Of a DNA stretch of 64,000 nt, positions 31,627 to 43,918 are shown piece after piece. Within the stretch, counting starts at the first letter, position 1, and the number at the start of each line of letters is the position of its first letter. This DNA is from Nelumbo lutea (Eukaryota; Streptophyta; Magnoliopsida; Proteales; Nelumbonaceae). The notes below the pieces were generated by a model. The model was not told where the DNA came from and made no database searches. It worked only from the letters and a program-made list of their open reading frames with translations. Location of the stretch: positions 5,569,728 through 5,633,727 of the forward strand of contig JAKGHH010000008.1 in NCBI GenBank assembly GCA_022828595.1, written 5' to 3'. A program made the translations under genes and the position numbers.

Positions 31627-31638
31627 CTCCCCCTCAAG
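31627..31638 (-). other. Polypurine tract of the copia element
   Basis: Minus strand CTTGAGGGGGAG, immediately before the 3' LTR. This is the expected plus-strand priming site. Confidence 0.75.
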
Positions 31639-34560
31639 TTGGGAATAAATGTCACACATTCCCAACTTGCATAGATCATGTTCAAACTTGTTCTTTGCCA
31701 CCCCTTTAGTGAAAACATCAGTCAGCTACAACTCTAAAGAGACATAAGGCAAACAAACTTCTCCAATTGTTACCATTTCTCTTATAAAGTGTCTATCAAC
31801 TTCAATGTATTTTATCCTATCTTGCTGAATCGGATTGTGGGCAATACTAATTGCAGCCTAATTGTCATAGTATAACATCATAGGTTCCTCTGCTTTCACC
31901 CTCTCACTCAAAAGAGATCTAACCCAAAGAAATTCTAAGACACCATGAGCCATGGATCTATACTCAGCCTTTGCACTTGACCTTGCCACAACCGTCTGCT
32001 TTTTACTCTTTTAGGAGATCAAGTTTCCACTTACAAAGGTACACACTCCTGATGTAGACCTCCTGTCATCTAAGCATCCTGCCCAGTCTGCATCTGTATA
32101 GGATTCTAGCTTCAGATTCTCATGATTTGAGAAAATAATGCCATTACCAAGGTGCTTTTTCAGATATGCAAATATTCTCTCAGTAGCTTCCCAATGTTGA
32201 ACTCGATGTGCATGCATGTACTGGCTCACAACACTAACAACATAAAAACTATCTGGTCGTGGCATATACAAATACAGCAATCGGCTAACCATTATTTGAT
32301 TTCTCCCCACATCCTTTACCAACTCACCATCCACACTATTAATTATGTGGTTTGGATCAATAGGAGTGTCTATTGGTTTGTCCCCAGTTTCCCAGTCTCT
32401 CACAGTAGGTCAAGTACATATTTTCTCTAGGAAATGAAGATCCCATGCTTAGATCTTGCAACTTCAATCCCTAAGAAGTAGTTCAACTCACCAAGATCTT
32501 TGATTTCAAATTCTTGCTGCAATGATTTTTTGAGATCATCAATCTCCTCCAGATCATTTCTTGTCACCACTATATCATCCACATACAAAATCAGAATTGA
32601 CACCAAAGCATCTCTCCTCTTCACAAAGAGGGTGTGATCAAATTGTGTCTGCGTGTATCCAAAACAGATGAGTGCCCCTATGAATCTGTCAAACCAAACC
32701 CTACGTGATTGTTTCAGTCCATACAGAGATTTTATGATTTTGCACACCTTTCCTTTACCAACATTTTCATAAAAGCCTGTTGGAATGTTCATCTATACCT
32801 CTTCCTATAAATCACCATTGAGCAAAGCATTTTTTACATCAAGCTAGAACAAGGGCTATGAATAGTTGGCTGCTAGAGATAAAAGGATACGAATTGAACT
32901 CATCTTATCTACTGGTGCAAATGTTTCCAGACAATCAACACCATAGGTCTGAGTATACCCTTTTGATACCAACATTGCCTTGTACCTCTCTATCTTGCCA
33001 TCGGCCTTATACTTCACTATGAATACCCATATACATCCAACTGCCTCCTTGTCTGGGGGGAGATAAACTATTTCCCAAGTTTGGTTTTTGACTAAAGCAT
33101 CCATCTCATCTTGCATTGTTGTTTTTCACTCAGGTTTGGACAAAGCCTCGGTAACATTCCTGGGTATAGACACAAAATCCAGGGAAGAAAGAAAAGCACG
33201 GTAGGAGGGTGATAAGGCACTGTAGGAAAGATGGTGTGAAATATAGTGGGTTTTACACTTTCTCTTCCCCTTACGAAATGCAATGGGAAGATCAAGGTCA
33301 GTGGGATCAGCTGCAACAATGGTGTTAGGGATAGAAACATTATCATCAAAAAACATAACAAGCTCAGCCTCAAGAGGAATACCTGAAACTATATCTACTG
33401 AATCTAGTGTTTTAGAAGGACCGGCAGAGAGTGATGTGGGTTGAGGATGTATGGAGTCAACCATCACCTATCGGCACTGATATTTCTATGAGGGTGCCCG
33501 TAGTGGCTCAGGTAATGAAACTGGAGGTGCAAGTGTTGGCTAAACTGATCTAGATGCTGGCTGAACTGATGGAGGCACCACAGAAACAGGAAGAGGAACA
33601 GATTGTGAGTTCTCCTCCCCAAAACTCTCACCCTGAGGAGAACCACTCGAGAATAAGAATGTGGATTTAAAAAATGTAACATCCATAGTGAAAAATCTGC
33701 TCATCGACACTGGGTCATAACAGCAATACCCTTTTTGGTTCTGAGCATACAAAAAAAAAAGCACATTTCTTGGCCTTAGGATCCAAGTTCTTGCGATGAG
33801 GGCCAAGAATGTAAACAAAAGAAATACAACAAAAAACCATCAGATGTATATGAAATATCTCTCCATCTGGAAAAAGAAAGCTAAATGGCACCTTAAACCC
33901 CAAAATCCGTGAATGAACACAGTTAATCAAATGCACGGCTGTAACAACTGCATCTCCCTAAAACTGTACAAGAACTGAAGCACACACCATAAGACTCCTT
34001 GCCACCTCTACAAAGTGTTTGTTTTTCCTATCAGCAACTCCATTTTGTTGCGGTGTATATGCACAAATGCTCTAATGAAATACACCATGTTCTAAGAGAT
34101 ACGTGGTCATGTCCTTCTCAAAGTACTCTCTAGCATTATCTAATCTAAAAGACTTAGCTCTTACTCCAAATTCTATGAAAACCATCTGGTGGAAATGTCG
34201 TACTAAATTAGGAATCTCATCATGTGATCTCATCAAATATATCCAAGAATATCATGTATAATCATCCACAAACAAGAGAAAGTAACGAAATCCTTCCATG
34301 GAAGGGATTTGATATGGCCACCATACACTAGTGTGAACAATATTAAAAGCAGTAGTATTTCTTTTATTACTTGGTTTAAAAGACTATCTACAATGCTTTC
34401 CTAACTGAAAACTCTCACACTCCAAAGTAGATAATTGAACAGACTCAACAACTTCAAAAAAAGACATTTCAAAGAACTAAAAGAAAGATGTCCCAAGCGA
34501 TTGTGCCAAAGCATAACCTGGTTCACTGACTTTGACCCACTACTACTGCTGTTGCTAACA
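31639..34560 (-). pseudogene. Copia pol remnant: integrase, reverse transcriptase, RNase H
   Basis: Read on the minus strand. Integrase motifs occur at about 33940-34330 (FVDDYT, LDNAREYF, YTPQQNGVA). Reverse transcriptase spans about 32430-33116 with KARLV-like AMLVSKGYTQ, SLYGLKQ, and the catalytic YVDD near 32575, then LGELNYFLGIEV. RNase H is at about 31900-32150 (YTDADWAGCLDDRRSTSG, and after a stop KAEYRSMA). The frame is broken by at least half a dozen stops and shifts, for example at about 32013, 32427, 32794 and 33127. It encodes no functional protein. Confidence 0.9.
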
Positions 34561-34568
34561 TGATGACC

Positions 34569-36773
34569 TTAATGTCTTGGGATCTCATCCAGAAAGCAGA
34601 CCCCATTCACCTCACGACCACTCCCAATCATCTTCTTTGACTCCAAATCCTGCAAAACACAATTATCAAGAAAAAATGTCACAAAACAATTCAAATTTTT
34701 TGTCAAAGAACTAACAGACAGTAGGTTGGTATGAAGTCTAGGGACATGTAAAACAGAAGACAGAGTTATATCATTGGTCACTCTAACTATCCCCTTCCCA
34801 GCAATGGGCATATGTGAACAACCTGTTGTAGAGGCTTTGTCTCTACCAGAGCTCAACTGATAGGAGCTGAAAATGGTAGGGGCATTAGTCATATGCTCAG
34901 ATGCTCCTAAGTCTATAATCTAGGGAGGTCCCTCATTACCTAAAGTGGATGCAAGAATTGCAGTTGCATATGAACTACTTGTATGTGCAAAGGAAGTGGT
35001 GTAGTTGGCTCCTACATTCTGCTGTCCATCTAAATGGTTAGAGTTGGGTGAATCTTTCTTACTCATAAGTTGCCCAAACCTCTCTAATTCTGTTCTCACT
35101 ACTGCTACTGCAATGGACCCAATCAATTTTGGAGAAAGGGGCTGAAGTGTCTCCTACAGTGGTACATTTGCATTTCCCTTCTTGTTTCTTATCCGAGCAG
35201 GCATAAGATTTGGATGAAACTTCCAATAAGTGTCCCTGCTTTGCTTAGGCTTCTTGCAATAATCACACACCAAGTCCTTCTTATCTTCCCTTCTAGTCTC
35301 AGTACTCCCCTTATTTCTATTCGACTTAGGTTTTGTTGTACCAACCATAGCTGATTAGTCAATCCCAGGTTGTCTTAGCATTACATTCCTCCTACTCTCC
35401 TCTCTAGAGACAAAAGCATAGGCCTGAGAGAATGTCACACCCTCCCTAGAAAGAATGTGCTGCCTAGCAATGCCAAATTCAGGGTTCAGCCTTGTCAAGA
35501 ACTCAAAAACCCTATTTCTCTCTACCAGTCTGTGATAAGTTGTTGCATCATTTACACTTTCCCATACCACAGTTTCTAAGTGATTTATTTCCTTCCATAG
35601 GGATTTCAACATGGAGAAATACATAGCAAGAGATTTTTCTCCATGTTTCATACTTATCACCTAATTTCTTAACTAATAGGCTCTGGCTTCATTTTGCTTT
35701 TGAGAGTAGGTTTCATTCACTCCATCCAAATCTCCTTAGCAATATTAGCTCATAGGATTTTTTTTTTTGCAGTTTGAAGCAACATAGAATTACACAGTTA
35801 GGACACTACTGATGTAGTGCGATCTAGTCACTCCTAGCTGGCAGGGGCCTCGCTCCTAGCTGGCAATGGACAACACCTGAGAAGGAGAAGGTGAAGGATT
35901 CCCGGGGAGCTCTCCCAGCAAGAACACTCCGATACTTAAGTTAGAACTTGGTGAGAAGCTTTGAGAGTAATGACTAGCTAAGAGTGGAGATGCGCACTAC
36001 TCGATAACCAAAAATTCAATTACCTTTTTCCATGGGGGTCGGAGCTCTTATATATTAATGCGCTGCCAAATCAGGTGTAACTGCCTCTAGTTCTCTGCTA
36101 CAGCCATTATTCGTCATGCTGATTTGATTGGCACAGGTATCCATCGCAGGGTACGGTCCTGTCACTTGAGAGACGTTATGCAGAGCTAGCGTGCACGACG
36201 CCGCCTGACGTGAGACGTGGGCGCAGTCCTCTGGACTGGCAGGTGCTACGCCACCGGACAAGAGATGTGGGAACAGTTTGACAAGCACGGTCTTGTCGGA
36301 TAAAAAGTTTCCTGAAGGCTCCGGGTTACTCAATAGCGAGCTCCTTTATAGCGAGTTGCCTTGCAACAAGCCGTTCTGTAGCAAAATGTAGTGAGTTTTC
36401 TCGTGGTGAGCTATTATGCTAGAGTTTTGGTGAGCTCATTACGCCGAGTTGTGGCCAGGCTATCACTTACGTCAAGTCATATCCACGTGTCCCTTAATTA
36501 GGAGGTCGGGTCAAATCACCCTCCATCAATTATCATGTAATTTTCCTGCACCCATCGGGAAGAGTCTGTATCAAGTTTCTTCTCCTCCCCAATGAGATAT
36601 CCTAATTTTCCATGGGCACCAATAGCCATCTTAACTGATTGTGCCCACTCCAAATAATTTGAACCATCAAGTTTTACTGTAGTAATGATGTCAGACCCAA
36701 AAATATCACTACTACCTCCAACACCCAGTCCCACAGCACCGGTAGATTTCATCTCAGTATTCCAACTCTCCAT
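34569..36773 (-). pseudogene. Copia gag and protease-region remnant, split by a nested insertion
   Basis: The gag start is near 36773 (MESWNTEMKSTGAVG). The DUF-like gag N-terminus KLDGSNYLEWAQSVKMAIG follows, and the frame is interrupted near 36530 by the inserted 719-bp segment. Gag resumes below 35800 (CNSMLLQTAKK), with KLGDKYETWRKISCY nearby. A degraded zinc knuckle, CDYCKKPKQSRDTYWKFHP, lies near 35270 and has lost its second-half Cys. Near 34600-34900 the SSYQLSSGRDKAS and HVPRLHTNLLSVSSLTK segments mark the pre-integrase region. Confidence 0.85.
35810..36528 (-). mobile_element. Nested solo-LTR-like insertion inside the copia gag
   Basis: A 719-bp segment of clearly higher GC content interrupts gag. 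On the minus strand it begins TGATGGAGGGTGATTTGACC and ends GCACTACATCA, so it has TG...CA ends with a short inverted terminus. It has a TATA-like ATTAATATATAAGAG near 36050-36065, as expected of an LTR promoter. A near-repeat TCCTAGCTGGCA occurs twice near one end (about 35837-35860). No matching 5-bp duplication is evident, so the borders could be off by some bases. A gypsy-type solo LTR is the best guess. Confidence 0.6.
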
Positions 36774-37247
36774 ATTACTTCAAACATTTCAACAGTAAAA
36801 AAAAAAATAGATTGGAGACCTTCAAAAATAATTTAATATCACACACACAGAAACCAACCCTTTCGGAAGAAGAAAACCCTAATTGGAGAGAAATCTCTCT
36901 CCTCTCCACGCCTCCCAATAGAGAGAAAAGTGAATCGATCACTTTGGGAGGCCTAGAAAATTCCAGAAACCAAACCGCCATCTTCAGAAAATAAAAAAAA
37001 AAACTAACAATACCTGCGCGCCCAAGATCATATAAAAAACAAAGAGTCCAACTTTTCTAGGACTCTTCCCCGTACTCCAGTTCTTCCTGATTTTGATGTC
37101 AAACAATAGATCACCTTCCTGATGTCTAGATCTCACCAAAAACTCCAAGACCTAGGCAATCTATAGCAGATCGATCATTTCTTTACTACTTCATGCAATC
37201 GGCTGATCTAGGGCTGCATGAGAATGCTTTAAGAAACCCTAGCCAAT

Positions 37248-37259
37248 GCTCTAATACCA
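37248..37259 (-). other. tRNA primer-binding site of the copia element
   Basis: Minus strand TGGTATTAGAGC directly adjoins the 5' LTR end. It matches the plant initiator-methionine tRNA 3' complement TGGTATCAGAGC except for one C-to-T change. Confidence 0.88.
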
Positions 37260-37590
37260 AGTAGAAATCTACTAAATTAAAAAAAATATAAAAGAAAAGT
37301 AGTTTCTTGAAGAGAGAATGAAAAGAGAAAAAGAGAATAATAGAAGTTGAAAAGAAAAGAGAGCAATTAATCTAGCTGCCCGCTTCACTTATTATTTATA
37401 CTAAAATAATAGAACAGTACAAAGACAATTATGCCCTTATAGAGTGGTAAAACATAAAACAACATATATAACACTCAAAAATATAATAAAATTTGAACTC
37501 ACATAACTACTGTGGTTCCCACCTCCTATTTAACAAGTAACATAAAACATTTACTCAGAAAAATATCATAAAACTAATTAATCTTCAACG
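37260..37590 (-). repeat. 5' LTR of the copia element (right on the plus strand)
   Basis: 331 bp, matching 31299-31626. Its outer end begins CGTTGAAG on the minus strand rather than TGTTGAAG, a T-to-C change in the conserved TG terminus. It is followed outside by the TTCTC duplication. Confidence 0.93.
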
Positions 37591-38449
37591 TTCTCAAATT
37601 CTTTATTGATCCTTTTCATTCAATACCAAAGATTATAGGATATGAAAATTAAACTTATAAAGATTTTGCAAATAAGATGCCATCAAGAGAAGTCGTACAT
37701 TCAATAATCATATTAGAATTATAAAAATGAATATAGGCGAGCAAAACATTTTAGAACAATTTTTAATAATACCTCCCCCCCCCCCCCCTCATCTATACCT
37801 GAACTCATACCTGCTTGTTAGCATTCATCAAAGTTGGTAAACATATGGCATTCCATATAATTTTGCTGGTAGATACATATATATTTTAATCCGTAGATAT
37901 TAACATAAATGTAAATATATAAGGATTATTACATTGATCAGATCGGATTTGTGTGGATCCACTAGTTTTATCCAATTTAAACAAATTACTTTGGATCACC
38001 TTAATTAGATTAACTTGAACTTGAATTTGAATTTGACAAATGAATAAAGATGTGAAGATATGGATCAAATACAGATCCATCACTATCAGAGTTATTGATG
38101 AAAATCCATCATCTGACATATGGTTTTTGTAATTGATTAGATATAAAACAGAACATTCTTTAAAATGTGATTGGTGGAATCGAATAAAAATCATTCTTAC
38201 TCTTCAAGTGGAACAGGAAAAAGAAATATGCAATGCCTTGAATCCCTTGATTATATTACGAGCTAGGGAAGCCACGAGCATAGAAGCTAGGTTGCGTGTG
38301 CAACTTTGGTTGATGATAGAGTAATGAATTAAAGCACCTACAGGAATGAAGGGGGTTATTGACACATAATTTGCAGGGCACGACCACGTACCTTTCCCAG
38401 ACCTTCTGTCCTTGATAACTTAATTTGCCTAGCTAGAATCATGAATCAT

Positions 38450-38824
38450 GGTATTCGAAAATTTCATTGCGAATTGGATATTTGATAAAATCGAATTGAA
38501 TTTGGATAATTCAAATATTTAATTGATTAAATTTAGATATTATCTGATTTGATTCGATAAAAATTGAATTCGATCGATTATTTAATTCTTATATAATATA
38601 TATGTATATATATAATATTTTATATAATTTATATATTTTATATCAATAAAATATTTATTTTATAAATTTATTAATTATATAAAATAATTAATTAATTGAA
38701 TCGAATATTCGAATATTTAATCGGATTCGAATTCGGATATTAATTTTCAATATCCATTAGATATCGAATTAATCGAATCCGGATATTATCTTATCCAATT
38801 AGAATTCGATCCATTTACACCCCT
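38450..38824. repeat. hAT-like MITE, left end degraded (relative of 50631-51074)
   Basis: Carries the GATAAAATCGAATTGAATTTGG, AATTCTTATATAAT and ATTAATTGAATCGAAT order of the intact element at 50631-51074, and the same right end, CATTTACACCCCTA. The matching TAGGGGTGTCAAT left end is missing, and no duplication can be defined. Confidence 0.75.
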
Positions 38825-39831
38825 ACAATTACACACCCCTTTCACTTGAGAAGCAGAAATTTAATCAGCGACAATTACATGAATTGTATTTCTTCATTTA
38901 CCAATAACTGAATTCATCATTATTATATCTCAACTATATAGGGTTGATCACATGAATCTTATTTCTCTTTTCTGTTTGTCCTCTACGATGAGCTTTTAAA
39001 TCATTTTTTTAATACTAGGATCCATATCTTTTTGGTCTTCTATCACTTACAACATGCAATAAATCACTTCTTACATGTGCTATTTTTTCTCATTTTATTA
39101 GAGCCCCAATCTCTTGCTCACAAGAACCTTGCCCACATTTATCTTAGCCACAGATAGAGAACATCTCATCCTCTACATAGTATTAAGCAGGGGAAAATAT
39201 TCCAAATTCACGATGAATGGTGTATTATGGGTAGGCGTAGGCAGAAGATTCAGAGTCATTTTATTATGTACTGGAGCTATTCTTACGTTCTTTAAAATGA
39301 CTTTATTTTTCATCATGTTATTTCTAATTTTTCCACTATTCATGTCTTCAATTACCAATAACTGTCAATAATAACTACCATGTGTTGTTTCTCTTATTTT
39401 GACTACTGATCATTTTATATTATTTATTTATCATGTCTTGTTCTGATGATTCCTGTTTAATTACATCTTTTATTTGCTTGTGAGTAAATAAGTTTTGATA
39501 GACAGTAAGACAAAAGCAGAAAGGGGAAGGAAGGTTCTTAAGAACTTTCATACAATTCCTTTTAGGGCTTTCTCTCAACTTTCTCTCTCTCTCTTTTGAC
39601 TATCAAATCAAACATAACCAGATGGTGCTAATTACAGCAGGTGGGGAATTGTCTACAAGTTGCAGCCCTAGTTTTCGAGTCAATGGTGCAGTGAATCTCT
39701 AAAAAAACAAATATCTAGGGCATTGAAACAATGTACCGAATCAATCAATCCAAAGATCTAGCAAATTAAAATGGTCTTCTAAGACAACTAAATTGACCTT
39801 AACCATGCAAGTGATATATAAATATTTCAAC

Positions 39832-40132
39832 CAACATTTCGAACTGCCGTTGACCCCCGAACAGTTAGATCGTTCAGCTTGGGAATCGTTCAAGCAACCA
39901 GTTCTATTTTATTCCAAACCTGGAATCTGATAAAAAATCATTAAAGAAGTCAATAAATCATTGACCCGAGTGATCAAACCATCAACCCGTTTAACGGTTT
40001 TTTACTTTTTTTAATTATTTTTTTATTTTATTGTCAGAAACGAGTCATCCATTCAAACCAGACGGTTAAACCGTTAATTCAAAAATCAGTAGCGAGAATG
40101 ATTCTATTTTTGGGTCATTTTTTAAAACGTTG
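39832..40132. mobile_element. hAT-like MITE (CAAnnTTT family, copy 2) with 8-bp target duplication
   Basis: A 301-bp element with ends CAACATTTCGAACTG and TTTTTTAAAACGTTG. It is flanked by an exact 8-bp duplication ATTTCAAC (39824-39831 and 40133-40140). It is homologous throughout to 26418-26703. Confidence 0.88.
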
Positions 40133-40850
40133 ATTTCAACTATTCCAGGTCATCCGAAAAAAAGATCTAACAAATCTCATAGTGTTCATCACAGGCCTTT
40201 TTTATTTGTCTTTCTTTTTGATAGAGGGAAGGGATTAATGGAAGTGATGCGGATGGTGGTGTGGTACATAAAATATAAAAGAAAAAGGTGTTTGATAGAA
40301 TGGTGAGTAAAGAAGAAGGTGGGATTAAAGAGTGAGATTAATGATGATTGAATGAGCCCGGCCCAATCTGTGTACTTTCTTCAAGTTAGGTACCCAATTC
40401 CACCATTTCTAGAAAGATAGAGATCATTGGATGGAAACCTAAAACTGTATAAGAAAATACAGAGAAAGTAGAAAAACCTATACAAACCTAAAAAAGATCA
40501 CCATATCAACACTCTTACCAAATATGTTTCTCAAAGAAATCAATGGCAATAATTACCCCTATATACCTTGAAAATCATTGATTCTTAAGAAAATGATTTT
40601 GCTGAATGAATTCCTCCAACCACACCCCCGATGCAACTTGAACGGCCCAACCCAAACCTGAATTGATCCAACTTGCAATTTTGCATGGACTGGCTTAGGT
40701 TTTAAGTTCCCAGGCTCCTAGTCCCAAAACCCTTGGACTTCTTATGTTTTGGACTGGGCCCAGGCCTAGCCCTATAGGTTAATACAACTTCAATCAACCC
40801 CCCCCCTCAAAATAAAAAAAAAGAGGTTTGTACAGTATATTTGACTTTTT

Positions 40851-41200
40851 TTTGGCAAAAAGGAAAAAACTTCACTAATTCATTAAATTCAAAAAAAAAG
40901 TGTTCAGAGGAACACCTTCAAATGGCAAATCAAAAAATATATCGAACATTTTTGCAAGCCCCGTAAGCTAGATTATGAGATATTTTGTCTTTTGGTCTAT
41001 TTGCATAAACCACAATATATTCTTCTACTGATTGAACTCTAGATATCATTTTATGCAACAAGATGAGGAGTAATTTGGCCCTACCCGTCAATACGCGGGT
41101 ACATAGAGCGATCTGATGATTTGATGACAATTCAGCATTTCTGAATTCCTCAGCAGGCCAGGTCAGTTCGAGCACCTCAGACACATCGATTAAGACTGAG
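40851..41200 (-). mobile_element. Antisense LINE 3'-end fragment
   Basis: On the plus strand, TTTTTTTTGGCAAAAAGG followed by CACTAATTCATTAAATTC is the reverse complement of a typical LINE tail. The minus-strand frame 40930-41184 ends with a segment (KISHNLAYGAC) reminiscent of the RNase H C-terminus (D-x-LA-x-x-A). It may extend leftward in the element, to about 41800, but the frames there are too decayed to be sure. Confidence 0.45.
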
Positions 41201-43918
41201 GCCCGAACAGATTCTAGTATCCCGACTTGCTAGGTTTCACATAGCCCTCTTCTAAAAGTTAGCTGGTCATCTCCGATCTCTCCAAAATCACATCGCACAT
41301 CAATGAGTCGTATCCTTATCTCACCTAGATTAGACAGACTCTTGGTTACGTGAAACAGGGATCTCAGATATGTTTCATGAGACTTACGACAATTCGCCTA
41401 TATAAGGGCATCAACTCCAACCTCATGAAGTATACGTAATTTAGCTCTCATGCTTTCATACTTATAAACAAACAAGTTCATTATAATACTTTTCATTAAC
41501 TTAGACACCGGAGCATCCACACCAGATACAGAACCCCAAGACCTCTAACATTATTATTCTTGCTGTTTGACCAGGCACGTATTAGTCTGACGTTCAAATT
41601 GCCTTGCAAGTAGGACAATACCAATCGCGCATCATCACAACCGGTGCTGCATCAGAAAATAGCATAACTTCTTTCATATTTTTATCCATCACTATTCACC
41701 AATTCCAAAGCTATTATAACTGCCCGCCACTCTTAATCCATTATGTCAGACACCCTACATTGAACTCTAGGCTCCAGCTGCATAAAAGATTGAAATGTTA
41801 CTCAGCTTGGTTGTGAGTCAAAAACTCAAAACATCCATCCACCCATATTTGATTATCATATGGATTAGTGATTTGGTGTTGGTGTTGGATCTCACTTGCT
41901 TGACCTAATAGGCCCACCTAAGCCCGATTGACCAACCCAAAGCCCAGGTCTGGAATTCGGGGTTGGATTTACCATTTTACCTTAAACCTGGCCTAGTCCG
42001 CCCAATTTGTATCCCCTAAGAAAAATCGATTCCTGAATTGGCTTTGAGGATCAATCTTACCATGAAAGTAGCATGGTGTTTGGAAGCGTGAATACTTTTT
42101 GGAACCGATTTTCAAAAAAAAAAATGCCTATGCTTTCAAAACCTGTTTTTTTTTTTTTTTTTTTTAAATCTGCCATGTAAGCATTGAACAACACTATGTT
42201 GTTTGGTAAGGTCATTTTCATCACCGTTTTTCATATATGTGCTGACAGGGAAGCACCATATAAGATATACATCAGTCAACCATTGAGGGAAATGGTTCAC
42301 TTATGCATGAAATGCCAAATTTGATGTTTCATGCATCGGTGGGGTCCTGGTTTTCAAGGCATGCCCGATTTTTTAATAATCGGTTGAATCAAATAATGAG
42401 ATACATGGGCGTTTGTTGAAATGCTTATGTGAATCCGATGTGACACCATTTTTTAAAAAACGGCCACGGTTGCAAACATCCCCTAGATTTTTCACACGAT
42501 TCAAAGAATCGAATGATGCGGTGATATCATAAAAATTCGCCGAATAGGCATAAAAATGACTCCAACAAAAATTATAAATTGAGAAGGTAGAAATAAAATT
42601 ACATTAAATAAGACTAAGTTTGGAAAGAGTATAAATACAAATATGTAGGCTAAATTTGGAAAGAACACAATTACAGTTATATACGGTATAAATACAAATA
42701 TGTAGGCTAAAAATTCATATTTGTACTAATCTGCATTGGATATAAATCTTGCACTTGGTTTAGTTTGCATATGTTTTTGGTAACTGACACTCCTAGTTGA
42801 TACAAGATTTGTACTTCTTGTCTCATTTCCATTCACTAGCAGTGCAAACAAATAAGACACAGGCAAATATGAAGCAAAAGTTACTTGGATTTATATTCAG
42901 CCGATTTGCACCCTCATGCATTTGATGAAAATGCAAATGTGAATATAAATACCTACAGTTCATAAAAATGCAAAGTTTGATTGGTTTTACATTAATAAAT
43001 TTACATTTGATTGTAATGGAAACAAATACAAATTCAAAAATTAGAACCAAACTTTTTTACACCGACTAACTTTTTAAGTGTAAAATTTACATCCATTTTT
43101 TTAAGCAAAGTTTGCCCCTATTTTGACTGCAAACATGTCTAAAAAAACACATTTACTGCCATTTTTTGTACAAAAATGTATTCTTACAAAATACATTGTA
43201 AAACCGACTCGGGGAGCAAATTCGCTTGGATCCAGCATTTACGCTCTTACCAAAGAGAACCTAGGTAGCAAAGAATAACAGCAGGAGTGTCGACACTCGC
43301 GCCCTCATCTGCTCGCAGAAAGTCGCAACTGAAACTCGAAGCGGGCAAGCGGCAGTCCAAACCCTTAGATTTCTCAAAAATGTCGTCATTTACTACACCT
43401 CTCTTTCTTTCCATTCGAACCCCCGCAACCCCTATTCCCTCTCTCTCTCTGCATCTTCACACACTTTACGCCGGATAACCGTCTTATGCCACCAGCGCCC
43501 TCATCTCCTCATCCCCTCCTTATATTCTAGATCCGTCTCAGTCCACCCGCTTCCATGTCATTCACCGAGGTTAGGTTTTCCAGATTTAATTCACAATTCA
43601 CAGTAATCAGACTATTAAATTTTAGTTTTCTCAGTTCCCTCTTCATTTTTTTCTTTAATTTTCTTTTCTGAATTTAATTTCCATTCTGTAGCAGGAACTC
43701 GAGCCGCTATTCTATCTCAAATATCTCAGTGGAAAAGTTCAGAATTTCTCAGGTATTTATATTTACATACCAAGAAAACCTTCTTTTTATTTGATTTCAC
43801 TTTTTTGTCAAAAAGATAAGATTTTTGTTCTTGGCGTCATTCTTCTAATGTTTTCAAATTTGTGTTTATGCTTCTCTGGTGGAGAAAAGATAATCTCTTG
43901 CAGGTGGTATCAGAATCC

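Larger units (their letters stand above)
31299..37590 (-). mobile_element. Ty1/copia LTR retrotransposon, old and coding-defective
   Basis: A 6.3-kb element on the minus strand with two LTRs (31299-31626 and 37260-37590), flanked by the 5-bp duplication TTCTC (31294-31298 and 37591-37595). The primer-binding site (37248-37259; TGGTATTAGAGC on the minus strand) matches the initiator-Met tRNA type with one change. The polypurine tract (minus strand CTTGAGGGGGAG) abuts the inner LTR. In transcript order there are gag, a zinc-knuckle/protease region, integrase, reverse transcriptase and RNase H remnants. This order (integrase before reverse transcriptase) is diagnostic of copia. Multiple internal stops and a nested insertion inside gag disable it. 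The LTRs differ at roughly 30 positions by eye (about 9-10 percent), so the insertion is not recent. Confidence 0.95.
37596..43280. other. Repeat-rich intergenic spacer upstream of the ZIP gene
   Basis: No supported gene. Contents identified: a C-homopolymer (about 37774-37788), MITEs at 38450-38824 and 39832-40132, an antisense LINE tail from 40851, T-tracts near 42148, and a short direct repeat of TATAAATACAAATATGTAGG at about 42630 and 42690. The segment around 42428-42470 (ATGTGACACC...) recurs at 46018-46057 in the ZIP intron. Confidence 0.55.
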
